Assembly: GCF_024462775.1 (NCBI RefSeq)
Contig: NZ_JANGCE010000015.1
Coordinates: forward strand, 1-64,000
Length of the DNA: 64,000 nucleotides
Direction: 5' to 3'
Source: Butyricicoccus faecihominis
Lineage (GTDB): Bacteria > Bacillota > Clostridia > Oscillospirales > Butyricicoccaceae
The position numbers and the translations under genes are program-made. Below the pieces are notes generated by a model that searched no databases, was not told where the DNA came from, and saw only the letters and a program-made list of their open reading frames with translations. Shown piece by piece: positions 23,726 to 32,537 of the stretch (positions within the stretch are counted from its first letter, which is position 1; every line of letters begins with the position of its first letter).

Positions 23726-25201
23726 TCAGCCTCCAATCGGAATCAGCAGCATGGTCTCGGCCGCCGTCTGCGCATCCGCGGGCAGTTCGTTTGCCCGGCG
23801 TATCGCCTCCATCGTTGTGCCGCAGGCTTTGGCGATATCCCACAGCGGCTGCTCGCGGTCGATGTAGCGCAGCTTGAGCGTCACGCCGTCCGCCGCGCAG
23901 GGCGCGTCGATTTCGTTTAGTTCGGTGATGCAGCGGAACGTACATTGCTCCTCCGCCGCGATCTGACCCTTTGCGGAAAGGGTTAACATCATGCCTTGCT
24001 CGCCGGAAGGCGCGCCCCGCGCCACAAGTTCCAGCTGCGAAAGCTCGCCCTGCCCGGAGCATGGGATTGATACGGGCAGCATCCGCTGGAGAAAACAAAG
24101 CTGCTGGTCGTCGTCCAGATAAAGCACCTGCACAGCGGCGGTCATCTGGGCCTTTTCCCCGTCCGCGCGCTTCGCATCGCAGCTAAACGCCCCGGCGGAA
24201 ACGATATGGGATACGTGCCGCGCGGTTTGCAGCGTTTCCGTCGTCTCACCGGCAAAGGCGGTGGCGGGCGGCGTTGAACGCAGCACGGTCTTTTCCTGCG
24301 AAAGCTGCAGCTCCTTGCCCGGGATGTACAGGTCGTCGATATTTTGCAGCGTTTGGGCGCGACGCATCAGCAAAAGAGCCGCTGCGTTGACCGTATAGGA
24401 AAGCAGGCCGTCCGGCTCAAGGCGGCAGTCCAGCTCCCGTGCGGTCAGGCTGGCCGACAGGCTGTCGCCCTCGCCCACCTCGGGCATCTCGAGGATCTGG
24501 GTAAAAGGCGTCGCGCTGGTCAGAACGCGCACGGCGTCGTCCTCCTGCAAGGCAAGGCAGGTGATGCTGGCCTCGCCTTTCAGCACCGCTTTGCCCTGCA
24601 TGGCGCGGCACTCGGTCGCGCGCAGCACGCATTCGGCGTGTAGAAGCGAAAGCCCGGCGGCGTCCGGCATGGTCACGTCCTCCAGCACTGTAATCGGGCA
24701 GGTTTGCGCCTGTTCGATCAGCGTGACAAGGCGCGGCGTGCAGCGCAGCTCCGCCTGCGGCAGGTCGACCCCCTCGGTCACATTGCATGTCGTTTTTTGG
24801 TACCCCTCGGATTCAAAGCAGAGGGATGCGTTTACCGTCAGCTTACGGCTGTTTACCGCTACGGCCTCCACGCTTGCCACCCGGCAGGTCGCCAGACACA
24901 CCGCGTCCGTGTTCAGCGCTTCGCATTCCTCGATATGCGCAAAGCTGATCGGGATATTCAGCAGCCGCAGGCCGCCCCCCTCCTCCGGCTGGTAAACGAC
25001 GGTCGTACGCACCATACCGGAAATCAGCAAGCGCCCATTTTGCGGCGTTTGATCCTTGACGGACGCGACCCCATACGCACACACCACGCGGCCCACGTCC
25101 GGGTAGGTGTCTGGCACGATCGCGTCGGCCGATTCGGTGCTCATAGCGGTGCGCTGCAGCCGTCTGTCATAATAGCAGATGCTTGTTTGGTTCAGTTCCA
25201 T
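23726..25201 (-). CDS. SPOCS (DUF3794) and LysM domain spore coat protein
   Basis: A 491-residue protein starting MELNQTSICYYDRRLQRTAMSTESADAIVPDTYPDVGRVV. It carries repeated SPOCS/DUF3794 beta domains across residues 25-430 and a C-terminal LysM domain (YIDREQPLWDIAKACGTTMEAIRRANELP). SPOCS domains occur in coat-morphogenesis proteins such as SpoVID, and LysM would bind spore cortex peptidoglycan. Being the gene directly upstream of spoIVA, it is a good candidate for the SpoVID-like partner of SpoIVA in this lineage. ATG 25201 follows AAAAGGAGGAG; the open frame further upstream is not expected to be translated. Confidence 0.88.
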   Translation of the reverse strand: MELNQTSICYYDRRLQRTAMSTESADAIVPDTYPDVGRVVCAYGVASVKDQTPQNGRLLISGMVRTTVVYQPEEGGGLRLLNIPISFAHIEECEALNTDAVCLATCRVASVEAVAVNSRKLTVNASLCFESEGYQKTTCNVTEGVDLPQAELRCTPRLVTLIEQAQTCPITVLEDVTMPDAAGLSLLHAECVLRATECRAMQGKAVLKGEASITCLALQEDDAVRVLTSATPFTQILEMPEVGEGDSLSASLTARELDCRLEPDGLLSYTVNAAALLLMRRAQTLQNIDDLYIPGKELQLSQEKTVLRSTPPATAFAGETTETLQTARHVSHIVSAGAFSCDAKRADGEKAQMTAAVQVLYLDDDQQLCFLQRMLPVSIPCSGQGELSQLELVARGAPSGEQGMMLTLSAKGQIAAEEQCTFRCITELNEIDAPCAADGVTLKLRYIDREQPLWDIAKACGTTMEAIRRANELPADAQTAAETMLLIPIGG

Positions 25202-25430
25202 TGTGCTGCTCCTCCTTTTCACTGCTGCTCCTGATAAACAATATGTCCACCCCGACGTGAATATGAAAAGCTCTGCAAAAAAAGAAAGCGCAGAGGCGTA
25301 TCCCGCCGCGCGGACCGTTGAAGGCCGGTTCACATAACTTACCGCGCACACACTTCGTGTGTAGCTTGCAAAGCGTTCGGCAAAAGGGTACAATAGTAAA
25401 TAATGCCTCAATCAGGCGGAGGAACAATAT

Positions 25431-26819
25431 ATGACTGATGAAGAGCGAATCAGGCAGGTTTTTCAGGATTTTGAGGATGGCGGTCTGGTATCCAAGGATA
25501 TCGATAAGGTTTTAAGCTGCATTGCAGATCGTGTCATTGGGATCGGCATCGGCGAACAGGGCTTTGTCCGATCCAAAAGTGATATTCAAGAAATATTCGC
25601 CAGCGGGCTTCGTGAAGACGACTGCGCGGCTTATTCGCTGCAATATGCGCGGCTGGATATTTTGATCCATGACGGGCAATTTGCCAACGCCTGCGGCGAG
25701 GTGATCATCCACCGATCGGAAAACGGAAACGTTACCAAGAGCAAGCTTTTGCAAACGCTGATCTTTGTCAAAGAGGGTGGCGATTGGAAGATATGCGGGC
25801 TGCACGCGTCCGCACCCGCGATCACGGCGGAAAATATGGAGGCCTATCCGCTCAAGGTTGCGGAAAATTTGCTGCAAAACATGCGCAAGGAGATCGGTGA
25901 AAAAGCCTTTATGGCGGAGCAGCAGTTCCAACAAGCGGTTTTGGCGGACACGGTCGCGTTTTACATCGTCAATTTTTCCAAGAACTGCTTTGAACAATGT
26001 CAGGTGAACCAAACCATTTGCGCCTATGCCGAGCCGGGCACGCCGTACGAAGCCTTTGTGCGCGAAAAGATACCGGAGTATGTGGCGGAGGAAGACCGGG
26101 AGAAATTTTTATCCAAGCTTTCACTGGGCAGCGTTTTAGACGCCATCGAGCGAAACGAAACCGAGATCAGCTGCGAATATATGCTGAGCCACCCCGGCGG
26201 CAGCTCCTTTTGGGCCGTGACCGTTATCCGCCTGATCACCGACTGTATCACCGGCGAGCACAAGGGCATCATGTATGTTAAGGATATCGATCAGCAGAAG
26301 CGCCGGGAACTTGAGATGAAGAACAAAGCGGAGCGTGACGACTTAACGGGGATCTATAACCGCACGGCTTTCGTACATCACGTGGAACGCCTTTTATCCC
26401 ATAGACCGCAAGCGACAGGCGCGTTTTTCATGCTGGATATCGATCGCTTCAAAGAAATAAACGATACCTTTGGGCATCCCTTTGGGGATTTTGTATTGGT
26501 ATCCGTCGCGGAGGCGCTCAAGGAGCAGTTCCAAGCAGGCGGCATCCTCGGCAGGCTGGGCGGGGATGAATTTGGCGCGTTTGTGCCGGAAGAAACCGCC
26601 CAGACCTTGGCCGAAGGGCGTGTGGCCGTATTGATGGAAAAGCTGCTGCAGCTGCAAGCGCCGCAAAACATATCCATTCCGATTTCCTGCAGTATCGGCA
26701 TCGCGGACGCCGAGGGCGCCCGCGCCTTCGCGCAGCTCTATCAGCAGGCGGATGAGGCGATGTACCGTTCCAAGCACAGCGGAAAGGGCCGCTGCACGAT
26801 CTATACGCAACAGCAATAG
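25431..26819 (+). CDS. Diguanylate cyclase with NTF2-like and PAS sensor domains
   Basis: A 462-residue soluble protein. Residues 1-130 resemble a SnoaL/NTF2-like fold (VFQDFEDGGLVSKDIDKVLSCIADRVIGIGIGEQGF), followed by a helical linker and a PAS-like domain (about 165-285). The GGDEF domain begins at RDDLTGIYNRTAFVHHVERLL and has an intact LGGDEFGAFV active site with GRLGGDEF preceded by DIDRFKEINDTFGHPFGD. It should make cyclic di-GMP in response to a ligand bound by the N-terminal sensors. No membrane segment is present. An allosteric RxxD site was not identified with confidence. It is preceded by GGCGGAGGAAC and stands as a single gene. Confidence 0.9.
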   Translation: MTDEERIRQVFQDFEDGGLVSKDIDKVLSCIADRVIGIGIGEQGFVRSKSDIQEIFASGLREDDCAAYSLQYARLDILIHDGQFANACGEVIIHRSENGNVTKSKLLQTLIFVKEGGDWKICGLHASAPAITAENMEAYPLKVAENLLQNMRKEIGEKAFMAEQQFQQAVLADTVAFYIVNFSKNCFEQCQVNQTICAYAEPGTPYEAFVREKIPEYVAEEDREKFLSKLSLGSVLDAIERNETEISCEYMLSHPGGSSFWAVTVIRLITDCITGEHKGIMYVKDIDQQKRRELEMKNKAERDDLTGIYNRTAFVHHVERLLSHRPQATGAFFMLDIDRFKEINDTFGHPFGDFVLVSVAEALKEQFQAGGILGRLGGDEFGAFVPEETAQTLAEGRVAVLMEKLLQLQAPQNISIPISCSIGIADAEGARAFAQLYQQADEAMYRSKHSGKGRCTIYTQQQ

Positions 26820-26835
26820 CAAATACAACCGCACG

Positions 26836-26887
26836 AAAAGGGGCCGCAGCGCACGATGCTTTTCATCGTTTCGCCAAGGCCCCTTTT
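26836..26887. terminator. Convergent terminator between the cyclase and spoVM
   Basis: AAAAGGGGCC pairs with GGCCCCTTTT across a partly structured loop. It ends the plus-strand GGDEF gene and can also end the minus-strand spoVM transcript. Confidence 0.65.
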
Positions 26888-26896
26888 GTCATGTAA

Positions 26897-26971
26897 TCAT
26901 TTATCTATATGGAACAGCCTGCTTAGGATACCGCGCAGATACTTCGGACTCTGCCATATCACTACCTTCAT
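26897..26971 (-). CDS. spoVM: Stage V sporulation protein M (24 residues)
   Basis: A 24-residue peptide beginning MKVVIWQSPKYLRGIL and ending SRLFHIDK. It lines up with Bacillus subtilis SpoVM: the same MK start, a proline at the equivalent position followed by K-[FY]-L-x-G-I-[VL], then an amphipathic helix with a charged end. SpoVM recognises the convex forespore membrane and recruits SpoIVA. The ribosome binding site (AGGGGAGGTGG, 26977-26986) is very strong for so small a gene. It follows a 48-residue membrane protein gene by 15 bp. It is below the size at which automated callers usually report genes. Confidence 0.85.
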   Translation of the reverse strand: MKVVIWQSPKYLRGILSRLFHIDK

Positions 26972-26986
26972 TCCGCCACCTCCCCT

Positions 26987-27133
26987 TCACCATCTTGCAA
27001 TGAACACGCCGGCCACGATCAGCGCAAGGGAGAGCAGCACCAGAAACAGCCCCAGCGGCAAGATACAGCCGAACACTACGCCGGCGCCAAAACTTATGAG
27101 TGCAAGGCCGATCGCCTGACCACGGCAAAACAT
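26987..27133 (-). CDS. Small two-helix membrane protein upstream of spoVM
   Basis: A 48-residue protein (MFCRGQAIGLALISFGAGVV...). It has two hydrophobic helices (about residues 7-25 and 27-45) around a CILP turn, and ends RW. The start ATG 27133 has TAGGAGCG about 11 bp upstream. It lies 15 bp before spoVM on the same strand, so the two are probably co-expressed. Short glycine/leucine-rich membrane proteins of this type are common in Clostridia but I cannot assign a function. A sporulation role is inferred only from the neighbour. Confidence 0.6.
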   Translation of the reverse strand: MFCRGQAIGLALISFGAGVVFGCILPLGLFLVLLSLALIVAGVFIARW

Positions 27134-27195
27134 TGCGCATCACGCTCCTATCAACAGTATAGGCGCGTTTTTGCCAAGGTGTTACAGCCCCGCAA

Positions 27196-27226
27196 AGAAA
27201 AAGAACACCCGTAAAAACGGATGCTC
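27196..27226 (-). terminator. Terminator downstream of dut
   Basis: On the minus strand GAGCATCCG and CGGGTGTTC pair, with G-U pairs, around TTTTTA and are followed by TTTTTCTTT, just past the dUTPase stop. Confidence 0.75.
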
Positions 27227-27234
27227 TGCCGGGT

Positions 27235-27762
27235 CTAATCTTGGTTCTTGGCGGATTTTGTCGTGCTGCCAAAGCCGCCGTGCCGCTCGCCGACGGCATT
27301 GTCGTCCTGCGTAATGCCGAAGGGCACGAAAATGCCCTGTGCAAAGCCGTCGCCCGCGTTGACGTGCAGCGATTTGCCGATCTTGGAATCGTTGGTCATT
27401 TTAATAAAGATATGCCCCTCGTTATCCGCATAGGCATAGTCGCTGTCGATAATGCCTACGGTATTGTCCATCTGCAGCCGGTAGCGAAAGCCCAGCCCCG
27501 AACGCGGGTAGAGCTGCAACACCCAGCCCTCCGCGATCTCAGCGCGGATGCCGGTCGGGATGCGAAGCGTTTCTCCCGGTTGAAGAGAAAAGGAAACGGG
27601 CGCGAAAAAGTCGTACCCTGCCGAGCCCGCGGTCGCGCGGCGGGGCAACCGTATACTCTCAAAAATCGCTTGCGCGCGGGAAGGGTCGCAGTGCGTTTGC
27701 TCGCACCAATCCGCCAGAAAGCGAAAATTACTAACCTTGTAAAATTGTGCGATTCTTTGCAT
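27235..27762 (-). CDS. dut: dUTP diphosphatase family protein
   Basis: A 175-residue trimeric-type dUTPase, which hydrolyses dUTP to dUMP to keep uracil out of DNA. The five family motifs are visible: AGYDFFAP (I), PRSGLGFRY (II), NTVGIIDSDYADNEGH-like (III, with an extra YA), GDGFAQGIF (IV) and ERHGGFGST (V). It has about 30 more residues at the N-terminus than the usual 145, beginning MQRIAQFYKVSNFRFLADWCEQ. The active-site aspartate in motif III is present. It could instead belong to the related dCTP deaminase group, but motif V argues for dUTPase. Confidence 0.88.
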   Translation of the reverse strand: MQRIAQFYKVSNFRFLADWCEQTHCDPSRAQAIFESIRLPRRATAGSAGYDFFAPVSFSLQPGETLRIPTGIRAEIAEGWVLQLYPRSGLGFRYRLQMDNTVGIIDSDYAYADNEGHIFIKMTNDSKIGKSLHVNAGDGFAQGIFVPFGITQDDNAVGERHGGFGSTTKSAKNQD

Positions 27763-27857
27763 ATCATCCACTCCCCTTTCGAGTCTTTATTGTATCACAG
27801 CGATGGACAAAGCGAAAGAGCGGCTGCGAAAAAAATGTCGAACAACGCGCCTCTTCT

Positions 27858-29219
27858 TCACATGGGCAGGCTGATCGTCACACAAAGCCCGTGTAACAGA
27901 TTTTCAAACAGCACCGCGCCGCCATGCGCCTGCGCGATCTGGCGGACCAATATTAGCCCCAGCCCGTGCGCGGGCAGCGTATCCTGATGGGGGGTGCGCA
28001 AACGCGCCAGAACATCGGCCGGCAGCCCTGCGCCGTTGTCCGTCACCAGAATATGACAGGCGTTTGCCGTGCGCCGCAGCGATAGGCGGATGGAAACAGT
28101 GTTCCCGTTGTGCGCCAGACTATTGCGCAACAGGTTTTCGACCGCCCTTATGAGCAATTTTTCATCACCATAAATGGACAGCTCGCCAAGCTCCGGCGGG
28201 ATTCGCACTTCGATTTGCGCGGCGGCGTCTTCCGGCAAGCTGTTGAGCGCTTCCGCCGCGACGGTGCGCAGCAGTGCGGCCGGCCGCAACAGTATTTTCT
28301 GCAAAGGCTGCATTTCATATTCGAGCTTGGAAGCTAAATTTAAATCGCTGACCAGACGCCCCATGCGCTGGCTGTTTTGACGGATCAGCGCAGCCCTTTG
28401 TCGGGCGTCCGCCGGAAGCCGCGCATCCTCCTCCAGCTGCGCCGCGCTGCCCTGCACCAGCGCGAGCGGGGTGCGGATATCGTGCGATACGCCGGCGATC
28501 CATTCGGTGCGCGTGCGGTCGCGCTTATCGAGCAAGTCGCGCTGTGTGCGAAGCTTTTGGGAAGCGCGGTTCAGATCGGCCGAAAGATCGCCCAGCACGC
28601 CGCGCACGGGCAGCGCGACCGGCTGCTCCTCCGCGAGCTGTTCGATCCCGCCTGCGAGCGGGGCCGCCGCGCGATACATGCGCCAGCCCAGCAACAGCGC
28701 CAACAGCAGCGCCGTGAGCAGATTGAGTAGCAATACGCCGGGAACCCAGCGGATGCCTTGCTGGATCAGGAAAGAGGATGTGGTGACCGCATATTTCCAT
28801 TCGCTGCTGCGCGCGCTTGCCAGCACCAGCAGGCCGTCCCCGTCCGACCAGACATAGACCGGATAATCCTCCAAATACCAGCGGGCAAAGGAAGCGATAT
28901 CGCTGGCGCTGTAATGGCGCGGCAGATCTTCCGGCAAGCGGTCGCCCCAAATAACATTGCCTTGCTCATCCAGCTGCATGGCCCAAACGTATCGCTCATC
29001 CAGCGCGCGCCGTGCCTCGTCTGAAACGGCAAAGGAACCGTCCGCCTGCCGGGAGACGCCATTTGCGATCAACGTCACGCGGTCCTTGGTCTCGGGCGCG
29101 CTCTTTTGACAAAGCACGCCAAAGGCAATAAACAACGAAAAATTGAGCAGGAGCAAAAAAAGCCCCACACCGATAGCCGCGCCGACGTAGCGGCTGAGCA
29201 TTTTGGTCAGTCCCCGCAT
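27858..29219 (-). CDS. Sensor histidine kinase
   Basis: A 453-residue membrane kinase. Two membrane helices (about residues 10-32 and 155-180) flank an extracellular sensor domain, followed by a HAMP-like linker. The dimerisation/phosphorylation motif is GVSHDIRTPLALVQGSAAQL with the H-box histidine, and the ATPase domain has N (ENLLRNSLAHNGN), G1 (DNGAGLP) and G2 (GLGLILVRQIAQAHGG) boxes. It overlaps the response-regulator gene by one base. The divergent ABC transporter is the probable target, as in peptide-antibiotic detoxification modules. Confidence 0.92.
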   Translation of the reverse strand: MRGLTKMLSRYVGAAIGVGLFLLLLNFSLFIAFGVLCQKSAPETKDRVTLIANGVSRQADGSFAVSDEARRALDERYVWAMQLDEQGNVIWGDRLPEDLPRHYSASDIASFARWYLEDYPVYVWSDGDGLLVLASARSSEWKYAVTTSSFLIQQGIRWVPGVLLLNLLTALLLALLLGWRMYRAAAPLAGGIEQLAEEQPVALPVRGVLGDLSADLNRASQKLRTQRDLLDKRDRTRTEWIAGVSHDIRTPLALVQGSAAQLEEDARLPADARQRAALIRQNSQRMGRLVSDLNLASKLEYEMQPLQKILLRPAALLRTVAAEALNSLPEDAAAQIEVRIPPELGELSIYGDEKLLIRAVENLLRNSLAHNGNTVSIRLSLRRTANACHILVTDNGAGLPADVLARLRTPHQDTLPAHGLGLILVRQIAQAHGGAVLFENLLHGLCVTISLPM

Positions 29220-29929
29220 CAGCTATCCTCCCGTTTTAGCTTATAGCCCAGTCCGCGCGCTGTCAGCAAATACCGGGGGCGCGAGGGCTCCTCCTCGATC
29301 TTTTCCCGCAAGCGGCGAATATGCACCATCAGCGTGTTCTCATAACCGAAGTTCTCGTCACCCCAAGCCGCGTAGCAAAGGGCGTCGATCGTTACGATAT
29401 GGCCGCGGTTATCTGCAAGTTTACGCAGCAGAGCGTATTCCTTGGCGGTCAGCGCCGTCTGTGTGCCGCCGCGCGATACCGTGCCGCTTGCCCAATCGAC
29501 CGTTGTGGCGCCCAACCGCAGTAGGCCGTCCGCACATTTTAGGCGGTCGGCATAGGCGCGGCGCAGCACCGCGGTCAGGCGGAGCACCAGCTCCCGCGGC
29601 AAAAAGGGCTTTGCGATATAATCGTCCGCCCCAAGTCCCAAACCGCGCAGCCGGTCTTCGTCCGCGTCGCGCGCGGAGAGGAACAGGATGGGCACGTCGC
29701 GTCCGCGTCGCAACTCTTCAATGAGGCTAAAACCATCGCCGTCCGGCAGCATCACATCAAGCAGAACCGCGTCCGGCCTCCATTCAGCAAACTGCCGCCG
29801 CGCCTCTGCGCAGCTTTGCGCCGTTAGCACATAGGTAAAGCCGGCGTCCCGCAGGATATCGCTTATCATGCGGCAAAGCGCCGGTTCGTCGTCTACGATC
29901 AGAATTTGAAAATTTGATAAAGCATTCAT
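29219..29929 (-). CDS. OmpR-family response regulator
   Basis: A 236-residue regulator. The receiver domain has DDE (about 13-15), the phospho-accepting Asp in VLLDVMLPDGDG and the conserved Lys in IAKPFLPRE. The C-terminal winged helix (TALTAKEYALLRKLADNRGHIV...ENTLMVHIRRLREKIE) binds DNA. ATG 29929 is preferred over an ATG seven codons upstream because GGTGAG precedes it. It is transcribed divergently from the ABC transporter at 30062, across a 130-bp shared control region. Confidence 0.93.
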   Translation of the reverse strand: MNALSNFQILIVDDEPALCRMISDILRDAGFTYVLTAQSCAEARRQFAEWRPDAVLLDVMLPDGDGFSLIEELRRGRDVPILFLSARDADEDRLRGLGLGADDYIAKPFLPRELVLRLTAVLRRAYADRLKCADGLLRLGATTVDWASGTVSRGGTQTALTAKEYALLRKLADNRGHIVTIDALCYAAWGDENFGYENTLMVHIRRLREKIEEEPSRPRYLLTARGLGYKLKREDS

Positions 29930-30061
29930 TTTACTCACCATCTTTATCATAGCACAAAAGCGCCGCCTTGCTGCAAAATGTAAGGAAAAAGTAAGGCAGG
30001 CTTCATGCTGCCGTAAGGTAGCTGCTTTATGATACGGTATGGAAAGGATGTGTGCAATGAT

Positions 30062-30976
30062 ATGCGCAATATGATCGAAACAGAGGACTTGTGCAAGGCT
30101 TACGGCGGTAAGCTGCGCGTGAAAGACCTGCGCCTCGCCGTGCCGGAGGGCGCGATATACGGATTTCTCGGACCAAACGGCGCGGGCAAATCGACAACGC
30201 TGAAAATGGTGCTCGGCCTAGCCCGGCCGACAAAGGGCACGGTCACGGTTTTCGGCAAACGGATGGAGCCGAAAAACCGCCTTGCGATCCTGCAAAGCGT
30301 TGGATCGCTGATTGAATCCCCTTCCTATTATGGGCATTTGACCGGGGAGGAAAACCTGCATATTTTACAGACCCTGCGTCGGCTGCCGAAGCAAGCGGTC
30401 AACGAGGCGCTGCAAATCGTGCGTTTGACCGGACAAAAGGATAAAAAAGTATCGCAGTATTCACTGGGCATGAAACAGCGGCTGGGCTTGGCGGCCGCGC
30501 TGTTGTCACGGCCGCGTTTGCTCGTGCTGGATGAACCGACCAACGGTCTTGATCCGGCGGGCATACAGGAGATGCGCGAGCTGATCAGCGATCTGCCGCG
30601 TCGATTTGGCATGACAGTCGTGGTATCCAGCCATTTGCTGAGCGAGATCGACCAGATGGCGACCCATGTCGGCGTGATCGCGGACGGCGCGCTGGTGTAT
30701 CAGGATCGAATCGAGAGGCTGCACGAGCGAAGCGAGCACCGACTCGCTCTGCGCACGCTGCAAAACACGCAGGCGCAAAGCGTGCTATCCGGTCACGGCG
30801 TACCCTGTGAAACGCTGGACGATTACCTGCTGCTGCCACCCTTTGCGGATGAAAAGACGGCATGGTGTATGCGCTTGCTGCTTGAAAACCATATCGGTAT
30901 CGTACGGCTGGAGGACCGGCAAAAAAATCTGGAAGATCTATTTCTAGAGCTGACGGAGGGGGCTGCCAGTCTGTGA
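30062..30976 (+). CDS. BcrA/lantibiotic-immunity-type ABC ATPase
   Basis: A 304-residue ATPase of the BcrA/NukF group: Walker A GPNGAGKST, Q-loop region SLIESPSYYGHLTGEENLHIL, signature YSLGMKQRLGLAAAL, Walker B LLVLDEPTNGLDPAGI, and a family-typical 85-residue C-terminal extension. These transporters expel or detach peptide antibiotics such as bacitracin and lantibiotics. The ATG at 30062 was chosen with GGAAAGGATG upstream. Two permease genes follow with 4-bp overlap and 2-bp spacing. Confidence 0.9.
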   Translation: MRNMIETEDLCKAYGGKLRVKDLRLAVPEGAIYGFLGPNGAGKSTTLKMVLGLARPTKGTVTVFGKRMEPKNRLAILQSVGSLIESPSYYGHLTGEENLHILQTLRRLPKQAVNEALQIVRLTGQKDKKVSQYSLGMKQRLGLAAALLSRPRLLVLDEPTNGLDPAGIQEMRELISDLPRRFGMTVVVSSHLLSEIDQMATHVGVIADGALVYQDRIERLHERSEHRLALRTLQNTQAQSVLSGHGVPCETLDDYLLLPPFADEKTAWCMRLLLENHIGIVRLEDRQKNLEDLFLELTEGAASL

Positions 30977-31722
30977 AAGTATTGCAAATGGAGTTTTATA
31001 AGCTAAAGCGCCGTAAAATATGGCTCGCTCCGCTGCTGATGCTCACCGCGCAGCTGCTTTGGGGGCTGTGGTCCTTTTCTGACATGAGCGCCAAGGAGCT
31101 TTCACAAGGCTGGGCCAATATCCTATATAACTTTCCGATGCTCAACGCGATGATGACCCCGGTGATCGCCGCGGTGATCGCATCGCGCGCGGCCGATATC
31201 GAGCATAAGGGCAATACCTATAAGCTGCTTCAAACCGTCGCTTCTCCCGGGCGGCTGTTCGATGCCAAGCTGCTCTGCGCCGCCGTCTGGCTTACGGCAG
31301 CCATCGTGCTGCAGACGGTGACGATCACGGTTTTCGGCACGCTGCGCGGCTTCGCGGGAGCCCCGCCGGTCGATGAGATTGCGCTTTATTTCGTGTCCAC
31401 ATTAGCGGTCTCTCTAACCATTCTGCTGTTTCAGCTGATTCTGTCCATGCTGGTGCCCAATCAGATGATCGGCATGATCCTCGGTCTGGTCGGCGCATTC
31501 ATCGGGCTGTTCTCGCTCTTTTTCCCGCAATCATTCCAAAAGCTGTTGATCTGGGCGTATTACGGCGTGCTTTATACCGTGCGAATGGATTGGGATCGCG
31601 CGACCCGTGTGGTTGATTATTATTTTGTTCGCTATGATTCAACAGGTCTGCTTTGTATTTGCCTGTTTTTCATTGCCCTATATGCGATCGGGCGGCGGCT
31701 GTTTATTCGCAAGGAGGTGTAA
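30973..31722 (+). CDS. ABC-2-type permease (immunity transporter subunit 1)
   Basis: A 249-residue membrane protein with six helices, starting at GTG 30973 that overlaps the ATPase stop. The opening VLQMEFYKLKRRKIWLAPLL matches the NukE/MutE-BcrB type of lantibiotic-immunity permease. It would pair with the next permease and the BcrA-like ATPase to form a heterodimeric exporter. Confidence 0.85.
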   Translation: MKVLQMEFYKLKRRKIWLAPLLMLTAQLLWGLWSFSDMSAKELSQGWANILYNFPMLNAMMTPVIAAVIASRAADIEHKGNTYKLLQTVASPGRLFDAKLLCAAVWLTAAIVLQTVTITVFGTLRGFAGAPPVDEIALYFVSTLAVSLTILLFQLILSMLVPNQMIGMILGLVGAFIGLFSLFFPQSFQKLLIWAYYGVLYTVRMDWDRATRVVDYYFVRYDSTGLLCICLFFIALYAIGRRLFIRKEV

Positions 31723-31724
31723 GT

Positions 31725-32459
31725 ATGCTGATCAGATCGTTTCGCGCCGAAAGCATCAAACTGCGGCGCTCCTTTATTTGGCTGGCGCTTGCCGTGCTGC
31801 CGCTGCTCTCCGCCGTAATGGGTACGTTTAACTATCTAAACAATCTGGGTATTTTGACCCAGCAGTGGTATTCGCTCTGGACCCAGCATTCGCTGTTTTA
31901 CTGCGCCCTATTCGCACCCGCGCTAACCGGCGTATACTGCGCTTATGTGTGCCGGTTGGAGCATCTGGGACGCAACTGGAACAGTGTAATGACCATGCCG
32001 GTCGCACCGGCGCATATTTTCTTCGCCAAGCTCGCCATCGTTTCCCTGCTTTCCGCGTTGACACAGTTGCTGATCGGTGCATTGTTCCTGCTTTCAGGCA
32101 AGCTGGCTGGGCTGACCGCGCCCGTGCCGCCCGAACTCTACTTATGGCTGATACGCGGCTGGTGGGCGCTGACCGTGGAGGCGGCTCTTCTTCTATGCGT
32201 GGCGCTGGTAATCCGATCATTCGCCATCCCTGTCGGTCTGGGCATTTTAGGCGGCTTCTGCGGAATCGCCGCTTTTGCCAAGGGCATTGGCGCGTATTTT
32301 CCTTTTTCTCTTTTGCAGCTTAGCATGTGCACGAACAAACCGGATGAACCGATGCAGTGCGCTCCCCAGCTGTTTGCGGCCACCTCTACCCTGTTTTTTT
32401 TAGCAGCTTGCGCATTCGGCGTGCTCTGGCTTAAAAAACGCGACGTCAAAACCGCATAA
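31725..32459 (+). CDS. ABC-2-type permease (immunity transporter subunit 2)
   Basis: A 244-residue permease with six helices, beginning MLIRSFRAESIKLRRSFIWLALAVLPLLSA. The ATG at 31725 follows CAAGGAGGTG; upstream in-frame ATGs lie inside the previous gene. Its start resembles that of the preceding permease (membrane-proximal K-L-[KR]-R), as expected for the NukE/NukG-like pair. Two non-identical permeases plus one ATPase is the LanFEG arrangement; no lantibiotic synthesis genes are in the window, so this is probably stand-alone resistance. Confidence 0.85.
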   Translation: MLIRSFRAESIKLRRSFIWLALAVLPLLSAVMGTFNYLNNLGILTQQWYSLWTQHSLFYCALFAPALTGVYCAYVCRLEHLGRNWNSVMTMPVAPAHIFFAKLAIVSLLSALTQLLIGALFLLSGKLAGLTAPVPPELYLWLIRGWWALTVEAALLLCVALVIRSFAIPVGLGILGGFCGIAAFAKGIGAYFPFSLLQLSMCTNKPDEPMQCAPQLFAATSTLFFLAACAFGVLWLKKRDVKTA

Positions 32460-32537
32460 TGCGCCTCAATACGCCGTAAATATGGTTCATATGGAAATAC
32501 AGGTGGAAACAGGAGTTCCATGAAGGGCGAAGCAGCG

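Noticed and set aside
27178..27187. GTGTTACA near 27180 as a possible fifth palindrome copy.
   Set aside because: No TGTNACACA partner exists at the 54- or 65-nt distance, so it is a chance match.
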